DNA from: Listeria valentina
Lineage (GTDB): Bacteria; Bacillota; Bacilli; Lactobacillales; Listeriaceae
Direction of reading: 5' to 3'
Assembly: GCF_011800755.1 (NCBI RefSeq)
Contig: NZ_JAATJW010000004.1
Location: 29,460 to 93,459, forward strand
DNA length: 64,000 nt
Shown: positions 26,782-36,340 of the stretch, piece by piece
Layout: each line of letters opens with the position of its first letter
How positions within the stretch are numbered: the first letter of the stretch is position 1
Notes under the pieces: generated by a model
The model's input: the letters and a program-made list of their open reading frames with translations, nothing else
Database searches by the model: none
Told to the model about the DNA's origin: nothing
Position numbers and translations under genes: made by a program

Positions 26782-28680
26782 ATGAATACTCTTACTTTTG
26801 ATAAATTAGAATACCCAGAACTTACTCGTGAACTAGCTGAAAACTGTGTCAGTGATGCGGCAAAAGAGAAAGCGCGAGGATTAAAACCTTATAAAAATAA
26901 ACGAACGATTGAAGCTAAGCTAGAAGAAACAAGTGAAGCGCGAAAAATTTTGGATAGCGGACAGAATTTGCCTTTATTTGGTGTTAGTAAAATGAAACAA
27001 ACGCTCACAAAACTAGAAAAAAGCTTTGAGATGATACCTTCGGAATTAATGGAAATTGCCGATTTTCTGCGGAGCACAAGGCGAATCAAGCAATTTCTCG
27101 AAAAAAATAGTGGAATTGCTCCGATGCTTGCTGAATTTGCGCAAAGCATTCAAAGCTTCATCGAGATTGAAGATGCGATCAGTCAAGCGATTCGTAATGG
27201 AGAAGTGGATAATGCTGCAAGTGCGAACTTGCGGAAAACGAGGAAGTTGCTGGAGGAAAATCAAGCGAAAACGGCTGAACGTTTGGATAAATTCATGAAG
27301 AATCCGGAAAACAAATCCTATATTCAAGAATTCTTTGTGACGCGTAAGAACGATCGCGATACGATTCCGATCAAGGCAAGTTTTCAAAAATTTGTTCGCG
27401 GAACGGTGATCGAAGTTTCAAGTAAAGGGACGACGGTTTTTATTGAACCGGAAACGATTGCGAAGCTAAGTGCGATTCGAGCCAATTTAAAAGCAGAAGA
27501 GCAAGCGGAAATTTATCAAATTTTGGCGGCACTTTCTGGCGCCGTTCTTGCTGAAATGGATGGAATCAAGCATAACTTGGAAGTGCTCACGGAATTTGAT
27601 TTTATCTTTGCTAAGGGTAAGCTTTCAAGGCAAATGGAAGCAACAAGGCCATTTGTGAATGAAAGAGGCCAAATCAAATTGAAACAAGCGAAACATCCGT
27701 TTCTTGCCATGAAAGCTGCAGTTCCTCTTGATTTTTCGATAGGCGAAGATTATCGTGGTTTGATCATTACGGGGCCGAACGCGGGCGGAAAGACGGTTGT
27801 GCTGAAAACGGTTGGGCTACTTACGCTAATGATGATGGCGGGGCTCCACATTCCAGCGGCTGAGCGCTCTGAGCTTGCGATTTTTGAGCGCGTTTTTGCG
27901 GATATCGGCGACAATCAAAGCTTAGAAAATGCGCTGAGTACTTTTTCGTCACATATGCAAAATGCCGGGCAAATCCTAGCGCAAGTGAATGAAAAAACGC
28001 TTGTTTTATTTGATGAAATTGGTAGCGGAACGGAGCCAAATGAAGGTGCCGCACTCGCCGTTGCGATTTTAGAGGAATGTTACCGGCGCGGGGGAATAAC
28101 GGTTGCTTCGACACACTATGAAGCAATTAAGCGTTACGGCGGTGCGCATCCAGACTTTATCAATGCGAGAATGGCATTTGATGCAGAGACGCTTGCACCG
28201 AAATATCGGCTGATTATCGGTGAATCTGGTGAAAGCAATGCGCTTTATATTGCCGAAAAAATGAATATTGATCGTAAAGTTTTGCAAAAAGCTCAGTATT
28301 ACATGAAAAAACCAGATTATGCACTTGAAAAACTAAGCTTTCAGTCGAAAAATGCGCCGCATGAAGCCAAAGAAACGAGTCAGCTGTCGTTTGAAAAAGG
28401 CGACCGAGTTCGTTTGCTTGAAACGGATGAAACCGGCCTTGTCTTTAGCAGCGACCAAGGTGAAGTGATCGTTTATGTGGATGGCGAGAAACGAAAAATT
28501 TTGCCTCGTCGATTGAGTTTGCTTGCGTCTCGGGTAGAACTTTATCCGGCAGATTATGACTTAAATCAGTTATTTACAAGCTTCCAAGAAAGAAAAGAAC
28601 AGCATGATTTTGAGCGGGGTTCAAAAAAAGCTTTGCGGCGTGTTCAAAAAGAAATCAAAAAGTCACTCGATTCTGAGTGA
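26782..28680 (+). CDS. MutS2-like ATPase without SMR domain
   Basis: A 632-residue MutS2-family protein. The clamp/core region (1-320) includes SSKGTTVFIEPE (213-224), typical of MutS2. The ATPase has Walker A GPNAGGKT (331-338), Walker B TLVLFDEIGSGTEP (406-419) and STHYEAIKRYG. A KOW-like barrel follows, FEKGDRVRLLETDETGLVF (537-555). The protein ends with a basic helix at 632, whereas Bacillus MutS2 is about 785 residues and finishes with an SMR nuclease domain, absent here; the coiled-coil stalk is also short. Bacillus MutS2 is reported to sense and split collided ribosomes. With its attenuator-like leader, I infer an inducible ribosome-rescue role, not mismatch repair. ATG 26782 follows AAAGGAG. 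Confidence 0.82.
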   Translation: MNTLTFDKLEYPELTRELAENCVSDAAKEKARGLKPYKNKRTIEAKLEETSEARKILDSGQNLPLFGVSKMKQTLTKLEKSFEMIPSELMEIADFLRSTRRIKQFLEKNSGIAPMLAEFAQSIQSFIEIEDAISQAIRNGEVDNAASANLRKTRKLLEENQAKTAERLDKFMKNPENKSYIQEFFVTRKNDRDTIPIKASFQKFVRGTVIEVSSKGTTVFIEPETIAKLSAIRANLKAEEQAEIYQILAALSGAVLAEMDGIKHNLEVLTEFDFIFAKGKLSRQMEATRPFVNERGQIKLKQAKHPFLAMKAAVPLDFSIGEDYRGLIITGPNAGGKTVVLKTVGLLTLMMMAGLHIPAAERSELAIFERVFADIGDNQSLENALSTFSSHMQNAGQILAQVNEKTLVLFDEIGSGTEPNEGAALAVAILEECYRRGGITVASTHYEAIKRYGGAHPDFINARMAFDAETLAPKYRLIIGESGESNALYIAEKMNIDRKVLQKAQYYMKKPDYALEKLSFQSKNAPHEAKETSQLSFEKGDRVRLLETDETGLVFSSDQGEVIVYVDGEKRKILPRRLSLLASRVELYPADYDLNQLFTSFQERKEQHDFERGSKKALRRVQKEIKKSLDSE

Positions 28681-28686
28681 CTTTTT
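28657..28686 (+). terminator. Terminator overlapping the stop of the MutS2-like gene
   Basis: AAAAAGTCACTC (28657-28668) and GAGTGACTTTTT (28675-28686) form a 12-bp stem that includes the TGA stop. The following gap to 28933 is very AT-rich; it must hold the YeiH-type gene promoter, possibly at TTATAC near 28888, but no clear pair of boxes is visible. Confidence 0.85.
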
Positions 28687-28933
28687 GGCTTTGGTTGAAG
28701 AAAATAACTCACGAGCTTTATTTTTTTAGTTGGGCCACGATAAAGTATAAAATCTAATTTAGAATGACTGAAGAATCAAAAATCATATCCGATTTTTGAT
28801 TCTAAAAGAGTAAAGTTCGCATTAGCTATTAATATATGTAATAATAAATATTAATATTTACTATTTTTATTAATAATAAAACTCCCTTATACTTAAAGAA
28901 AAACGGAAACCAAAGGATTGAAGGGGGAAAACA

Positions 28934-29926
28934 ATGATTTTCACGAAAAAAAGTTTTTGGATTGCGGCAGTAACAACACTTATTTGTTCACTTGCCGGCA
29001 AATATTTAGCACTGGTTCCAGGTTTTAGTTTAGTTGGTGCGCTGGTTATCGCACTGCTCTGCGGGATGTTATTTCAAACGGCTAGTCCGGTTATTTATGC
29101 AAGCGTAGAGGGAATTGGCTTTATTTCAAACAAATTCTTACGTTTAGGAATTATTTTACTAGGATTTCGACTTAATTTATATACACTGGCCGAATCAGGT
29201 GTAAAAACGATTTTTTTAGCACTTATAGTCGTTACAGGAACGATTTTGCTCACTTACTGGCTTTGCCGAGTTTTCCATGTCGAAGAGCGCTTAGCCATTT
29301 TGACAGCAAGCGGATGTGGGATTTGCGGAGCCGCTGCTGTGATGGGCGTTTCGCCGCAAGTAAAGGCGGATAAAGATGATGCCGTTCTCGCGGTTGCCGT
29401 TGTTTGTATCATGGGAACAGTTTTTACGCTCATTGAAATTGGTTTGAAACCGCTGCTAGGTTTTTCTGATGGACAATTTGGTGTAATGGCAGGCGCTTCG
29501 CTTCATGAAATTGCCCATGCAGTTGCTGCTGGTGGTTCGGCAGGAATGGCGGGCTTAGATGCTGCAATCATCACGAAATTATCACGTGTGATCTTGCTTG
29601 CACCTGCTGCTCTTTTTATCGGCATCTGGTATACGCGCCGCTCTGCTGGAAAAGGCGAACCAAAAGGAAAACTACCGATTCCATGGTTTATGGCGGGCTT
29701 TTTACTTTCGAGTGCGATCGGAAGCTTCTTACCGATCTCGCAAGCTTTGATCGATGGACTTGTGAGCCTTGCTTATCTATTCCTAGGTATGGCAATGGCA
29801 GCGCTTGGTATGAGCGTGAACTTTAAAGTGATCGCAGAACGCGGCGGTAAAGTTTTTCTTGCAGCAGGAATCAGTTCGGCCGTATTACTTGGCTTTACAA
29901 TGCTTGCGAGTAAACTGTTCTTTTAG
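28934..29926 (+). CDS. YeiH/UPF0324-family membrane protein (putative sulfate exporter family)
   Basis: A 330-residue protein with about ten membrane helices and the family landmarks GIILLGFRLNLYTL, ASGCGICGAAAVMG and GASLHEIAHAVAAG. Members of this family (E. coli YeiH) are annotated as putative sulfate exporters on thin evidence; the transported compound is not established. A LysR gene follows after 15 bases on the same strand, as with YeiE beside YeiH in enterobacteria. The ATG follows GAAGGGGG. Length is normal. Confidence 0.85.
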   Translation: MIFTKKSFWIAAVTTLICSLAGKYLALVPGFSLVGALVIALLCGMLFQTASPVIYASVEGIGFISNKFLRLGIILLGFRLNLYTLAESGVKTIFLALIVVTGTILLTYWLCRVFHVEERLAILTASGCGICGAAAVMGVSPQVKADKDDAVLAVAVVCIMGTVFTLIEIGLKPLLGFSDGQFGVMAGASLHEIAHAVAAGGSAGMAGLDAAIITKLSRVILLAPAALFIGIWYTRRSAGKGEPKGKLPIPWFMAGFLLSSAIGSFLPISQALIDGLVSLAYLFLGMAMAALGMSVNFKVIAERGGKVFLAAGISSAVLLGFTMLASKLFF

Positions 29927-29941
29927 AAAGGAGAATGGCGC

Positions 29942-30769
29942 TTGTTCCAATTATTAGAAACCTTTATTGCCGTTTATGAAACGAATAGTTTTACAAAAGC
30001 CGCAAATGCACTTTACATTTCGCAGCCTACGATTTCCGTGCATATTGAAAAACTGGAAAAAGAACTAGATGTGAAATTATTTGAGCGAAATGCACGTAAT
30101 CGGATTGAAAAAACAGAAGCCGCTACCTTATTCTATGAAAAGGCGAAACAAATCTTAAATGGGTGGGAAAGCGGTAAAGAGGAACTTGCAGCTCTTTCTG
30201 GTAAGGCAAGAAGGAAGTACACGATTGCTGCTTCCCAAACGATCGGAGGCTATTTGCTGCCGCAAATCATGGCTGAACTTGGAACGCTTTATCCGGAAAT
30301 CAACTTCGAAATTTTGCTTGATAATTCGACAAATGTCTACAAGGCTGTGCATATGCTTGAAGCAGATCTCGGCCTTGTTGAAACGCCAGAAGTGTATCCA
30401 GATATGAACCGAACCGTTTTTATGAATGATCCGCTTGTCATCTTAGGAGATCCGAAGTTAGACCACTGGATTTTTCGTGAAGAAGGTTCAGGCATTCGTC
30501 AGTATACCGAGCTTTACTTGAAAGAACAGCAAATTTTACCAGAAGAAAAAATGATCGCGAGCAGCAATGCTTTGATTTTGGAGCTTGTGAAGCAAGGAAT
30601 GGGACGCACACTTCAATCGGCTCGAGTTGCCGAAAAACTAGCTCTACCAGTGCAAAAAACAGATTTGATTCGTCCGCTTTATTTGATTTTGCCAAAAGCA
30701 GATAGCGGAAAAAACGCCAAAATGGCGCAGTCGATCTTTGAACTGTTAGTGAAATTAGGCGAGCTTTAA
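29942..30769 (+). CDS. LysR-family transcriptional regulator (YeiE-like)
   Basis: A 275-residue LysR regulator starting at TTG 29942 after AAAGGAG. The N-terminal winged HTH reads SFTKAANALYISQPTISVHIEKLEKELDVKLFERN, classical for the family. The C-terminal effector domain (about 90-275) is of periplasmic-binding-protein type. It is slightly shorter than the usual 290-300 residues but looks complete. Its link with the YeiH-type exporter suggests it controls that gene in response to a small ligand. Confidence 0.88.
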   Translation: MFQLLETFIAVYETNSFTKAANALYISQPTISVHIEKLEKELDVKLFERNARNRIEKTEAATLFYEKAKQILNGWESGKEELAALSGKARRKYTIAASQTIGGYLLPQIMAELGTLYPEINFEILLDNSTNVYKAVHMLEADLGLVETPEVYPDMNRTVFMNDPLVILGDPKLDHWIFREEGSGIRQYTELYLKEQQILPEEKMIASSNALILELVKQGMGRTLQSARVAEKLALPVQKTDLIRPLYLILPKADSGKNAKMAQSIFELLVKLGEL

Positions 30770-30801
30770 ATAAAAAAATCATGAGAAACTGGTAAAAAAA
30801 T

Positions 30802-30828
30802 GTTTATATTGGTCCGCCTCAAGGGAAA
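30802..30828 (+). promoter_or_regulatory. Candidate sigma-B promoter of relP
   Basis: GTTTAT (30802-30807), 15 bases, GGGAAA (30823-30828) fit the sigma-B pattern, 55 bases before the relP start. Confidence 0.6.
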
Positions 30829-30882
30829 ATGTAGTAGGATAGTAGGGTGGCTAAAACAAGTTTTTGAGAGGGGATCACAATT

Positions 30883-31524
30883 TTGGAACAACCTTCTGTG
30901 GATGAGCTAAAAGAATGGCGAAATATCATGTTGATGCACCGTTTTGCGCTGGAAGAAGTCAATACTAAGCTGAAAATTCTCAATGAGGAATTTCAATTTT
31001 TACATGATTATAATCCAATGGAACATTTAAAGTCGCGCGTGAAATCACTTGAAAGTATCGGCGCGAAGTTAGAGAAAAAGGGCGTGGACATTACACCGGA
31101 AAATGCACGCGAGCACGTTTACGATATTGCTGGCATCCGGATTACTTGCTCTTTTGTTTCGGATATTTTTAAAATTGAAGAGATGATTAAGCACCAAGAT
31201 GACCTTAAGATCTTGCGTGTGAAAGACTATGTTACATACCCGAAAGAAAGCGGCTATCGCAGTCTTCATATGCTTTGCGAAGTGCCGATTTTTCTTACGA
31301 ATCGCTCTGAGAAAATCATGGTGGAAATTCAGATTCGTACCGTTGCGATGGATTTTTGGGCGAGCCTTGAACACAAAATTTACTATAAATATCAAGATGA
31401 AGCGCCTGAATACTTAACGAATGAGCTTCGCGAAGCGGCAGACATTGTGACGCATTTGGATGAAAAAATGAAAAACTTGAATGACGAAATTAATAAGTAT
31501 AAAAACAAATTGGAAAATGAGTGA
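30883..31524 (+). CDS. relP: Small alarmone synthetase RelP (SasA/YwaC type)
   Basis: A 213-residue single-domain (p)ppGpp synthetase that transfers pyrophosphate from ATP to GDP or GTP. Synthetase motifs are clear: KSRVKSLESI, HVYDIAGIRITCSF, ESGYRSLHM and EIQIRTVAMDFWASLEHKIYYK. This last segment and the N-terminus match Bacillus YwaC (SasA/RelP) better than YjbM (RelQ). There is no HD hydrolase or ACT domain. It starts at TTG 30883 after GAGAGGGG. A sigma-B promoter suggests stress-induced synthesis, and a terminator follows, so it is monocistronic. Confidence 0.93.
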   Translation: MEQPSVDELKEWRNIMLMHRFALEEVNTKLKILNEEFQFLHDYNPMEHLKSRVKSLESIGAKLEKKGVDITPENAREHVYDIAGIRITCSFVSDIFKIEEMIKHQDDLKILRVKDYVTYPKESGYRSLHMLCEVPIFLTNRSEKIMVEIQIRTVAMDFWASLEHKIYYKYQDEAPEYLTNELREAADIVTHLDEKMKNLNDEINKYKNKLENE

Positions 31525-31527
31525 TTT

Positions 31528-31568
31528 TATGCGCGAGTTGTTAACTTTGTTAATGATTTGCGCATTTT
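31528..31568 (+). terminator. Terminator of relP
   Basis: ATGCGC...GCGCAT arms with an inner GTTAAC/GTTAAT helix and wobble pairs form one long hairpin, then TTTTT. Confidence 0.65.
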
Positions 31569-31615
31569 TGGATTTTCCTGCATAATGTATACAGCATAAA
31601 AGGAGGAAACTGGAA

Positions 31616-33664
31616 TTGGAGATCTTTTTATTTGTTTTACTGTTATTGCTTGCTATATTAGTATCCAATTTACTCAACCGCTTCGTCCCGGTTGTATCTG
31701 TCCCGCTAATTCAAATTGGGCTGGGGATTTTAATTGCACTTTTACCACTCGGATTTGAACTTGAATTAAATCCGGAATTGTTTTTGCTATTATTCATTGC
31801 TCCCTTGCTCTTTAATGATGGTAAACGGACAGACAAGAAAGCTTTGTGGCAACTTCGTGTCCCAATTTTACTTCTGGCACTTGGACTCGTCTTCATTACT
31901 GTACTCGTGATCGGGTATTTTGTGAATTGGATGATTCCGACGATTCCACTTGCAGCAGCTTTTGCCCTTGCGGCGGCATTAGCCCCAACAGATGCTGTTG
32001 CGGTGAGTTCGCTTTCCGGACGAATTACTTTACCGAAACGAGTGATGAGTTTACTTGAAGGTGAATCTTTGATTAATGACGCATCGGGTCTTGTGTCCTT
32101 CCAATTTGCGATTGCAGCAATGGTAACAGGGACCTTTAGTTTGTTGAATGCGTCTTGGAGTTTTCTTGTCATCGCGATTGGAGGAGCACTTGTCGGACTG
32201 ATCTTAACTTTACTCAAGTTTCAACTTTTGAAGTGGGTCAGGGGACTTGGAATGGAAGACGTTACCTTCCACATGTTAATTGAAATTTTAACCCCATTTG
32301 TGATTTATTTAGCAGCAGAGGAATTACACGTGTCTGGAATCCTTGCTGTTGTCGCAGCTGGCATAATGCACGCCGTTGAACGGAAACGACTAGATCCACA
32401 ACTTGTGAAACTGAGCGTGGTTTCGAAAAGTACATGGTCCGTTATTATTTTCGTTTTAAACGGTTTAGTTTTCTTGATTTTAGGTACACAACTTCCATCT
32501 ATTGCGAGAGTAGTTTGGGAAGACTCGGGGATTAGTAACACTCAAGTGCTGATTTATACATTCTTTATCACGCTTGCCCTTATTCTCTTGCGCTTTTTCT
32601 GGGTCAGCGGTTTATGGATGTTCGATTGGCTATTTAAAAGTGATAAATCGAAAAAACAACGGCCTTCTATTCGAGCGTCCGTCTTGACTAGTTTATCTGG
32701 TGTTCGGGGAGCCGTTACACTGGCAACAGCCCTTTCTATTCCTTTTTTCCTCGACAATGGCGATATGTTTCCACAGCGGGCATTAATTATTTTCATGGCA
32801 TCGGGCGTGATTTTATTCACACTACTAATTGCAACGTTTATCTTGCCGATTCTTGCCAGAGGGAATGAAGCAGATCTCGGGAATGAACGAGCGGAGCGAG
32901 CTACGCAAATTTGGGTTTTGCGGAACGTCAAACGGGAATTGCAAAATCAAATTACGCCGGATAATAAGGCGGCAACGGAAATGGTGATTCGTAACTATCG
33001 TCGCCGGATTCAGGAATTACAGCAGGGAGGGAACTCGCAAAAACGCGATATGACGCAAGCGGAAAAAGCGAAGCGTCTTGAGATTATTTCGTGGGAGCAT
33101 GAATACACGCAAGAACTCCTAGCGGGTGGGAAAATTAGTGCAGAAACAGCTTACAGGTATGGCAGCTTCCTAAACATGATGGAAAGTGCTTTAAAACAAA
33201 AGTTCAAAGCAAAAATCAGGAATTTGGTAGTATTTGGAAGGCGATTACTCCATATTTTGATACATCCAAAACGGTTACGTGAGATAAAATCAAAAGTGCG
33301 TGAACAGCATCCTGAACGTGCAAAAGCCTTTAAAGAAATTCGCTTTGTACGGGTAGAAAATGAAAAAATGGTGATCCGGAAGTTAAAAGCACAAATGAAT
33401 CAAGAGAACATGGATCTACTGCTTCCGCTTTTAAATGAACAAAAAGAACAATTGGAACGCCTTACAACAGAGCGCGTACGTCCAAGTTCGCGAGAAAAAT
33501 TCGAACAAAAAGTGCATGAAGTGGAACTTTCGGGCATTCAAATTGAACGAGATACAATCCAAAGTTTGTTTGAAGAAGGAAAAATTTCACGGGATCTTGC
33601 ACGGGATATGCGACAAGACTTGAATCTACTTGAAACATACACAATCGAAGAAGATTTAGTTTAA
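31616..33664 (+). CDS. CPA1-family Na+/H+ antiporter
   Basis: A 682-residue antiporter: about twelve membrane helices in residues 1-420 and a long hydrophilic tail (about 425-682). APTDAVAVSS and EGESLINDASGL hold the Asp and Asn-Asp residues that bind cations in the CPA1/NhaP family. The tail has repeated heptad-like segments rich in Lys, Glu and Gln and is probably a cytoplasmic coiled-coil regulatory domain, as in Bacillus NhaK relatives. Start TTG 31616 follows AAGGAGGAA. It stands alone between two terminators. Role: sodium or potassium extrusion and pH homeostasis. Confidence 0.88.
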   Translation: MEIFLFVLLLLLAILVSNLLNRFVPVVSVPLIQIGLGILIALLPLGFELELNPELFLLLFIAPLLFNDGKRTDKKALWQLRVPILLLALGLVFITVLVIGYFVNWMIPTIPLAAAFALAAALAPTDAVAVSSLSGRITLPKRVMSLLEGESLINDASGLVSFQFAIAAMVTGTFSLLNASWSFLVIAIGGALVGLILTLLKFQLLKWVRGLGMEDVTFHMLIEILTPFVIYLAAEELHVSGILAVVAAGIMHAVERKRLDPQLVKLSVVSKSTWSVIIFVLNGLVFLILGTQLPSIARVVWEDSGISNTQVLIYTFFITLALILLRFFWVSGLWMFDWLFKSDKSKKQRPSIRASVLTSLSGVRGAVTLATALSIPFFLDNGDMFPQRALIIFMASGVILFTLLIATFILPILARGNEADLGNERAERATQIWVLRNVKRELQNQITPDNKAATEMVIRNYRRRIQELQQGGNSQKRDMTQAEKAKRLEIISWEHEYTQELLAGGKISAETAYRYGSFLNMMESALKQKFKAKIRNLVVFGRRLLHILIHPKRLREIKSKVREQHPERAKAFKEIRFVRVENEKMVIRKLKAQMNQENMDLLLPLLNEQKEQLERLTTERVRPSSREKFEQKVHEVELSGIQIERDTIQSLFEEGKISRDLARDMRQDLNLLETYTIEEDLV

Positions 33665-33667
33665 CTC

Positions 33668-33714
33668 AAAAAAGCTTAAAAGTGCCATTCGAAATGCGCT
33701 TTTAAGCTTTTTTT
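33668..33714 (+). terminator. Terminator of the antiporter gene
   Basis: AAAAAAGCTTAAAAG (33668-33682) pairs with CTTTTAAGCTTTTTTT (33699-33714) with further inner pairs. Confidence 0.88.
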
Positions 33715-33754
33715 ATAGTTTAAGTCACAGTTTAAAGAAATTTTGAAAAGTGTC

Positions 33755-33783
33755 TTGATGTGTGATTTTAAATGTTGTATAAT
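33755..33783 (+). promoter_or_regulatory. Promoter of the regulator-potABCD operon
   Basis: TTGATG (33755-33760), 17 bases, TATAAT (33778-33783). Confidence 0.8.
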
Positions 33784-33795
33784 GATTCTTGCTTT

Positions 33796-33847
33796 AAGTA
33801 AACCTGGTGTTTATAAATACTAAACAAGTGCGTTTTGAAGTTTACTT
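33796..33847 (+). promoter_or_regulatory. Nested inverted repeats, probable operator of the XRE-cupin regulator
   Basis: AAGTAAAC (33796-33803) pairs exactly with GTTTACTT (33840-33847), and inside it TGTTTA (33808-33813) pairs with TAAACA (33821-33826). They lie between the promoter and the regulator start, where a repressor would block transcription. Confidence 0.6.
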
Positions 33848-33875
33848 TTATTAAACTTTGAGAAAGGAAGATAAG

Positions 33876-34418
33876 ATGGAAATCGGCAATCGCATTAAGA
33901 ATTTACGACTTAGTAAAAACCTGACACAAGAAGAACTTGGTGAGCGAACAGATTTATCGAAAGGTTACATTTCGCAACTTGAACGGGATTTAAGTTCGCC
34001 GTCGATCGAAACTCTGTTTTCAATTCTTGAAGTGCTGGGTTCTACTCCAAAAGAATTTTTTGACGAAGAAGAAGGCAAACAAAAAGTCATATATGAACAG
34101 GCAGAGCGGATTTTTTTTGAAGATGAGGAAAAGGGGTATCATATTGAGTGGCTTGTCCCCGAATCGAATGAAAAAGAAATGGAACCTGTTTTACTTGAAA
34201 TAGATTCACAAGGCGGTTTTAAAAAATTTGAGCCCTCGCTTTCAGAAACCTTTGCTTATGTGTTAACAGGAGAAGTCAAGGTGTGTTTGGGTGAAGAAAG
34301 TTACACGGCCAAAGCAAATGAAACCATTTATTTTCATGCCTCAAACCGCCATCAAATTATTAACCAAACAAATGAAAAAGCAGTGCTCATCTTAGTGGCG
34401 ACAGAATCGTATTTATAG
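33876..34418 (+). CDS. XRE-family regulator with cupin sensor domain (PuuR-like)
   Basis: A 180-residue protein with a Cro/C1-type HTH (about 1-60, [25 protein letters not shown]) and a C-terminal cupin barrel (about 110-178, [14 protein letters not shown] and [13 protein letters not shown]). HTH-cupin proteins of this type include the putrescine repressor PuuR. I use ATG 33876 after AAAGGAAG. It begins the potABCD operon, 16 bases before potA, so polyamine-dependent control of uptake is likely. From memory the same arrangement occurs at lmo0806-lmo0810 in L. monocytogenes. Confidence 0.9.
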   Translation: MEIGNRIKNLRLSKNLTQEELGERTDLSKGYISQLERDLSSPSIETLFSILEVLGSTPKEFFDEEEGKQKVIYEQAERIFFEDEEKGYHIEWLVPESNEKEMEPVLLEIDSQGGFKKFEPSLSETFAYVLTGEVKVCLGEESYTAKANETIYFHASNRHQIINQTNEKAVLILVATESYL

Positions 34419-34434
34419 AAGGGGAGGAAGACAA

Positions 34435-35526
34435 GTGACAGAATCCATTATTCATTTTAACGGCGTCACGAAACAGTTTGATGATGATGAACCCGTTTTG
34501 AAAAATGTAAGTTTTGAAATTGAAAAAGGGAAATTTTACACTTTGCTTGGGCCATCTGGTTGCGGGAAAACAACGATTTTGCGTTTGATTGCGGGTTTTT
34601 TAGAAGCAACAGAAGGCGATATTTATCTGGATGGGAAGAAAATCAATACCGTACCAGCCAATAAGCGACCAGTCAATACCGTTTTCCAAGATTATGCGTT
34701 ATTTCCACATTTAAATGTATTTGAAAACGTAGCATTCGGTCTTCGAATCAAAAAACTAAATAAAAGGGTTATTGATGAAAAAGTGCAAGAAGCGCTGCGG
34801 TTTGTTAATTTATCTGGTTATGAAAAACGAGAAATCAGTGAAATGTCAGGTGGGCAAAGGCAACGGGTAGCCATTGCACGGGCAATCGTAAATGAACCCG
34901 AAGTTATTCTTTTGGATGAGCCGCTTTCCGCACTGGATTTAAAACTAAGGACCGAAATGCAGTACGAACTTCGCGACCTTCAAAAACGGTTAGGAATTAC
35001 CTTTATTTTTGTGACGCATGATCAAGAAGAAGCACTTGCGATGAGTGATGAAATTTTTGTATTAAATAAAGGTGAAATTCAACAAAGCGGTTCGCCAATC
35101 GACATTTACGATGAACCGATTAACCGTTTTGTTGCTGATTTTATTGGGGAATCAAACATCGTCTCTGGGAAGATGATTCAAGATTTTGAAGTGGAATTTG
35201 TTAATCGTCGTTTTGAATGTGTCGACCAAGGCTTTAATGAAAATGAAACCGTTGAAGTGGTGATTCGTCCAGAAGATCTTGAAATTACGGCGGCTGACAA
35301 AGGAAAGCTACAGGTAGAAGTCGATTGGGTATTATTCCGTGGTGTGCATTATGAAATGGGTTGTATCGATATTGATGGTAACGAATGGCTCGTCCATACA
35401 ACCAAAAAAGCCAAAATCGGTGATAAAATCGGCCTTGCTTTTGATGCCGAAGCGATTCACGTCATGCGACTCGGAGAAACAGAAGAAGAATTTGACAAGC
35501 GCTTAGAAAGCTACGAAGAGGCGTAA
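34435..35526 (+). CDS. potA: Spermidine/putrescine ABC transporter ATPase
   Basis: A 363-residue ABC ATPase that powers polyamine import. Walker [10 protein letters not shown] (39-47), the Q-loop [11 protein letters not shown], signature [15 protein letters not shown], Walker [13 protein letters not shown] and the switch histidine in [10 protein letters not shown] are all present. The C-terminal 120 residues form the TOBE-type regulatory domain. It starts at GTG 34435 behind GGGGAGG and is followed after four bases by potB. Confidence 0.95.
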   Translation: MTESIIHFNGVTKQFDDDEPVLKNVSFEIEKGKFYTLLGPSGCGKTTILRLIAGFLEATEGDIYLDGKKINTVPANKRPVNTVFQDYALFPHLNVFENVAFGLRIKKLNKRVIDEKVQEALRFVNLSGYEKREISEMSGGQRQRVAIARAIVNEPEVILLDEPLSALDLKLRTEMQYELRDLQKRLGITFIFVTHDQEEALAMSDEIFVLNKGEIQQSGSPIDIYDEPINRFVADFIGESNIVSGKMIQDFEVEFVNRRFECVDQGFNENETVEVVIRPEDLEITAADKGKLQVEVDWVLFRGVHYEMGCIDIDGNEWLVHTTKKAKIGDKIGLAFDAEAIHVMRLGETEEEFDKRLESYEEA

Positions 35527-35530
35527 GCGA

Positions 35531-36340
35531 ATGACTAGAAAAGCAAGAAATTTATATCTCGTTCCTTATATTCTTTGGATTGTCTTATTTGTCGTTGCGC
35601 CGATTTTATTGATCGTTTATTATTCGTTTTTTGATGTCGATGGAAATTTTACATTTAGCAACTATCAGCATTTTTTCACACCCGTTTATTTGAAAATGAC
35701 ATTGAGTTCATTTTGGTACGCTTTTTTAATCACTTTGTTCACCTTACTCATTTCCTATCCGACCGCTTATTTGCTGACGAAATTAAAACATAAGCAGCTG
35801 TGGCTTTTGCTGATCATTTTACCAACTTGGATTAACCTTTTGCTTAAAGCTTACGCATTTATTGGGATTTTTGGTACGTACGGGGCGGCTAATCAATTTT
35901 TGGATTTAGTCGGAATCGGACAGCAGCAAATTCTTTTTACCGATTTTAGCTTTTTGTTCGTATCGACGTACATTTTCATCCCCTTCATGATTTTGCCGAT
36001 CTTTAATGCGATCGAAGAAATTAATCCGTCGCTCATTCAAGCTTCTCGCGACCTTGGAGCATCCAATTTTACAACATTTCGCCGAGTGATTTTCCCGCTA
36101 ACCGCAGATGGTGTGAAATCAGGGTGCCAAGCGGTCTTCATTCCGGCACTTTCGCTCTTTATGATTACGCGTTTGATCGCAGGAAACCGTGTGATTACAC
36201 TTGGGACAGCCATCGAAGAGCATTTCCTCGTGACGCAAGACTGGGGAATGGGCTCAACTATCGGCGTTTTCTTGATTATCGCGATGATCATCATTATGTT
36301 TCTAACCGGAACTAAACGGAGAAAGGGGGCTAAAAAATGA
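35531..36340 (+). CDS. potB: Spermidine/putrescine ABC transporter permease PotB
   Basis: A 269-residue membrane permease with about six helices. The cytoplasmic EAA loop that docks on the ATPase is visible as LIQASRDLGASNFTTFRRVIFPL. It overlaps potC by four bases (ATGA), as usual for tightly coupled permease subunits. Homologous to PotB of E. coli. Confidence 0.94.
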   Translation: MTRKARNLYLVPYILWIVLFVVAPILLIVYYSFFDVDGNFTFSNYQHFFTPVYLKMTLSSFWYAFLITLFTLLISYPTAYLLTKLKHKQLWLLLIILPTWINLLLKAYAFIGIFGTYGAANQFLDLVGIGQQQILFTDFSFLFVSTYIFIPFMILPIFNAIEEINPSLIQASRDLGASNFTTFRRVIFPLTADGVKSGCQAVFIPALSLFMITRLIAGNRVITLGTAIEEHFLVTQDWGMGSTIGVFLIIAMIIIMFLTGTKRRKGAKK

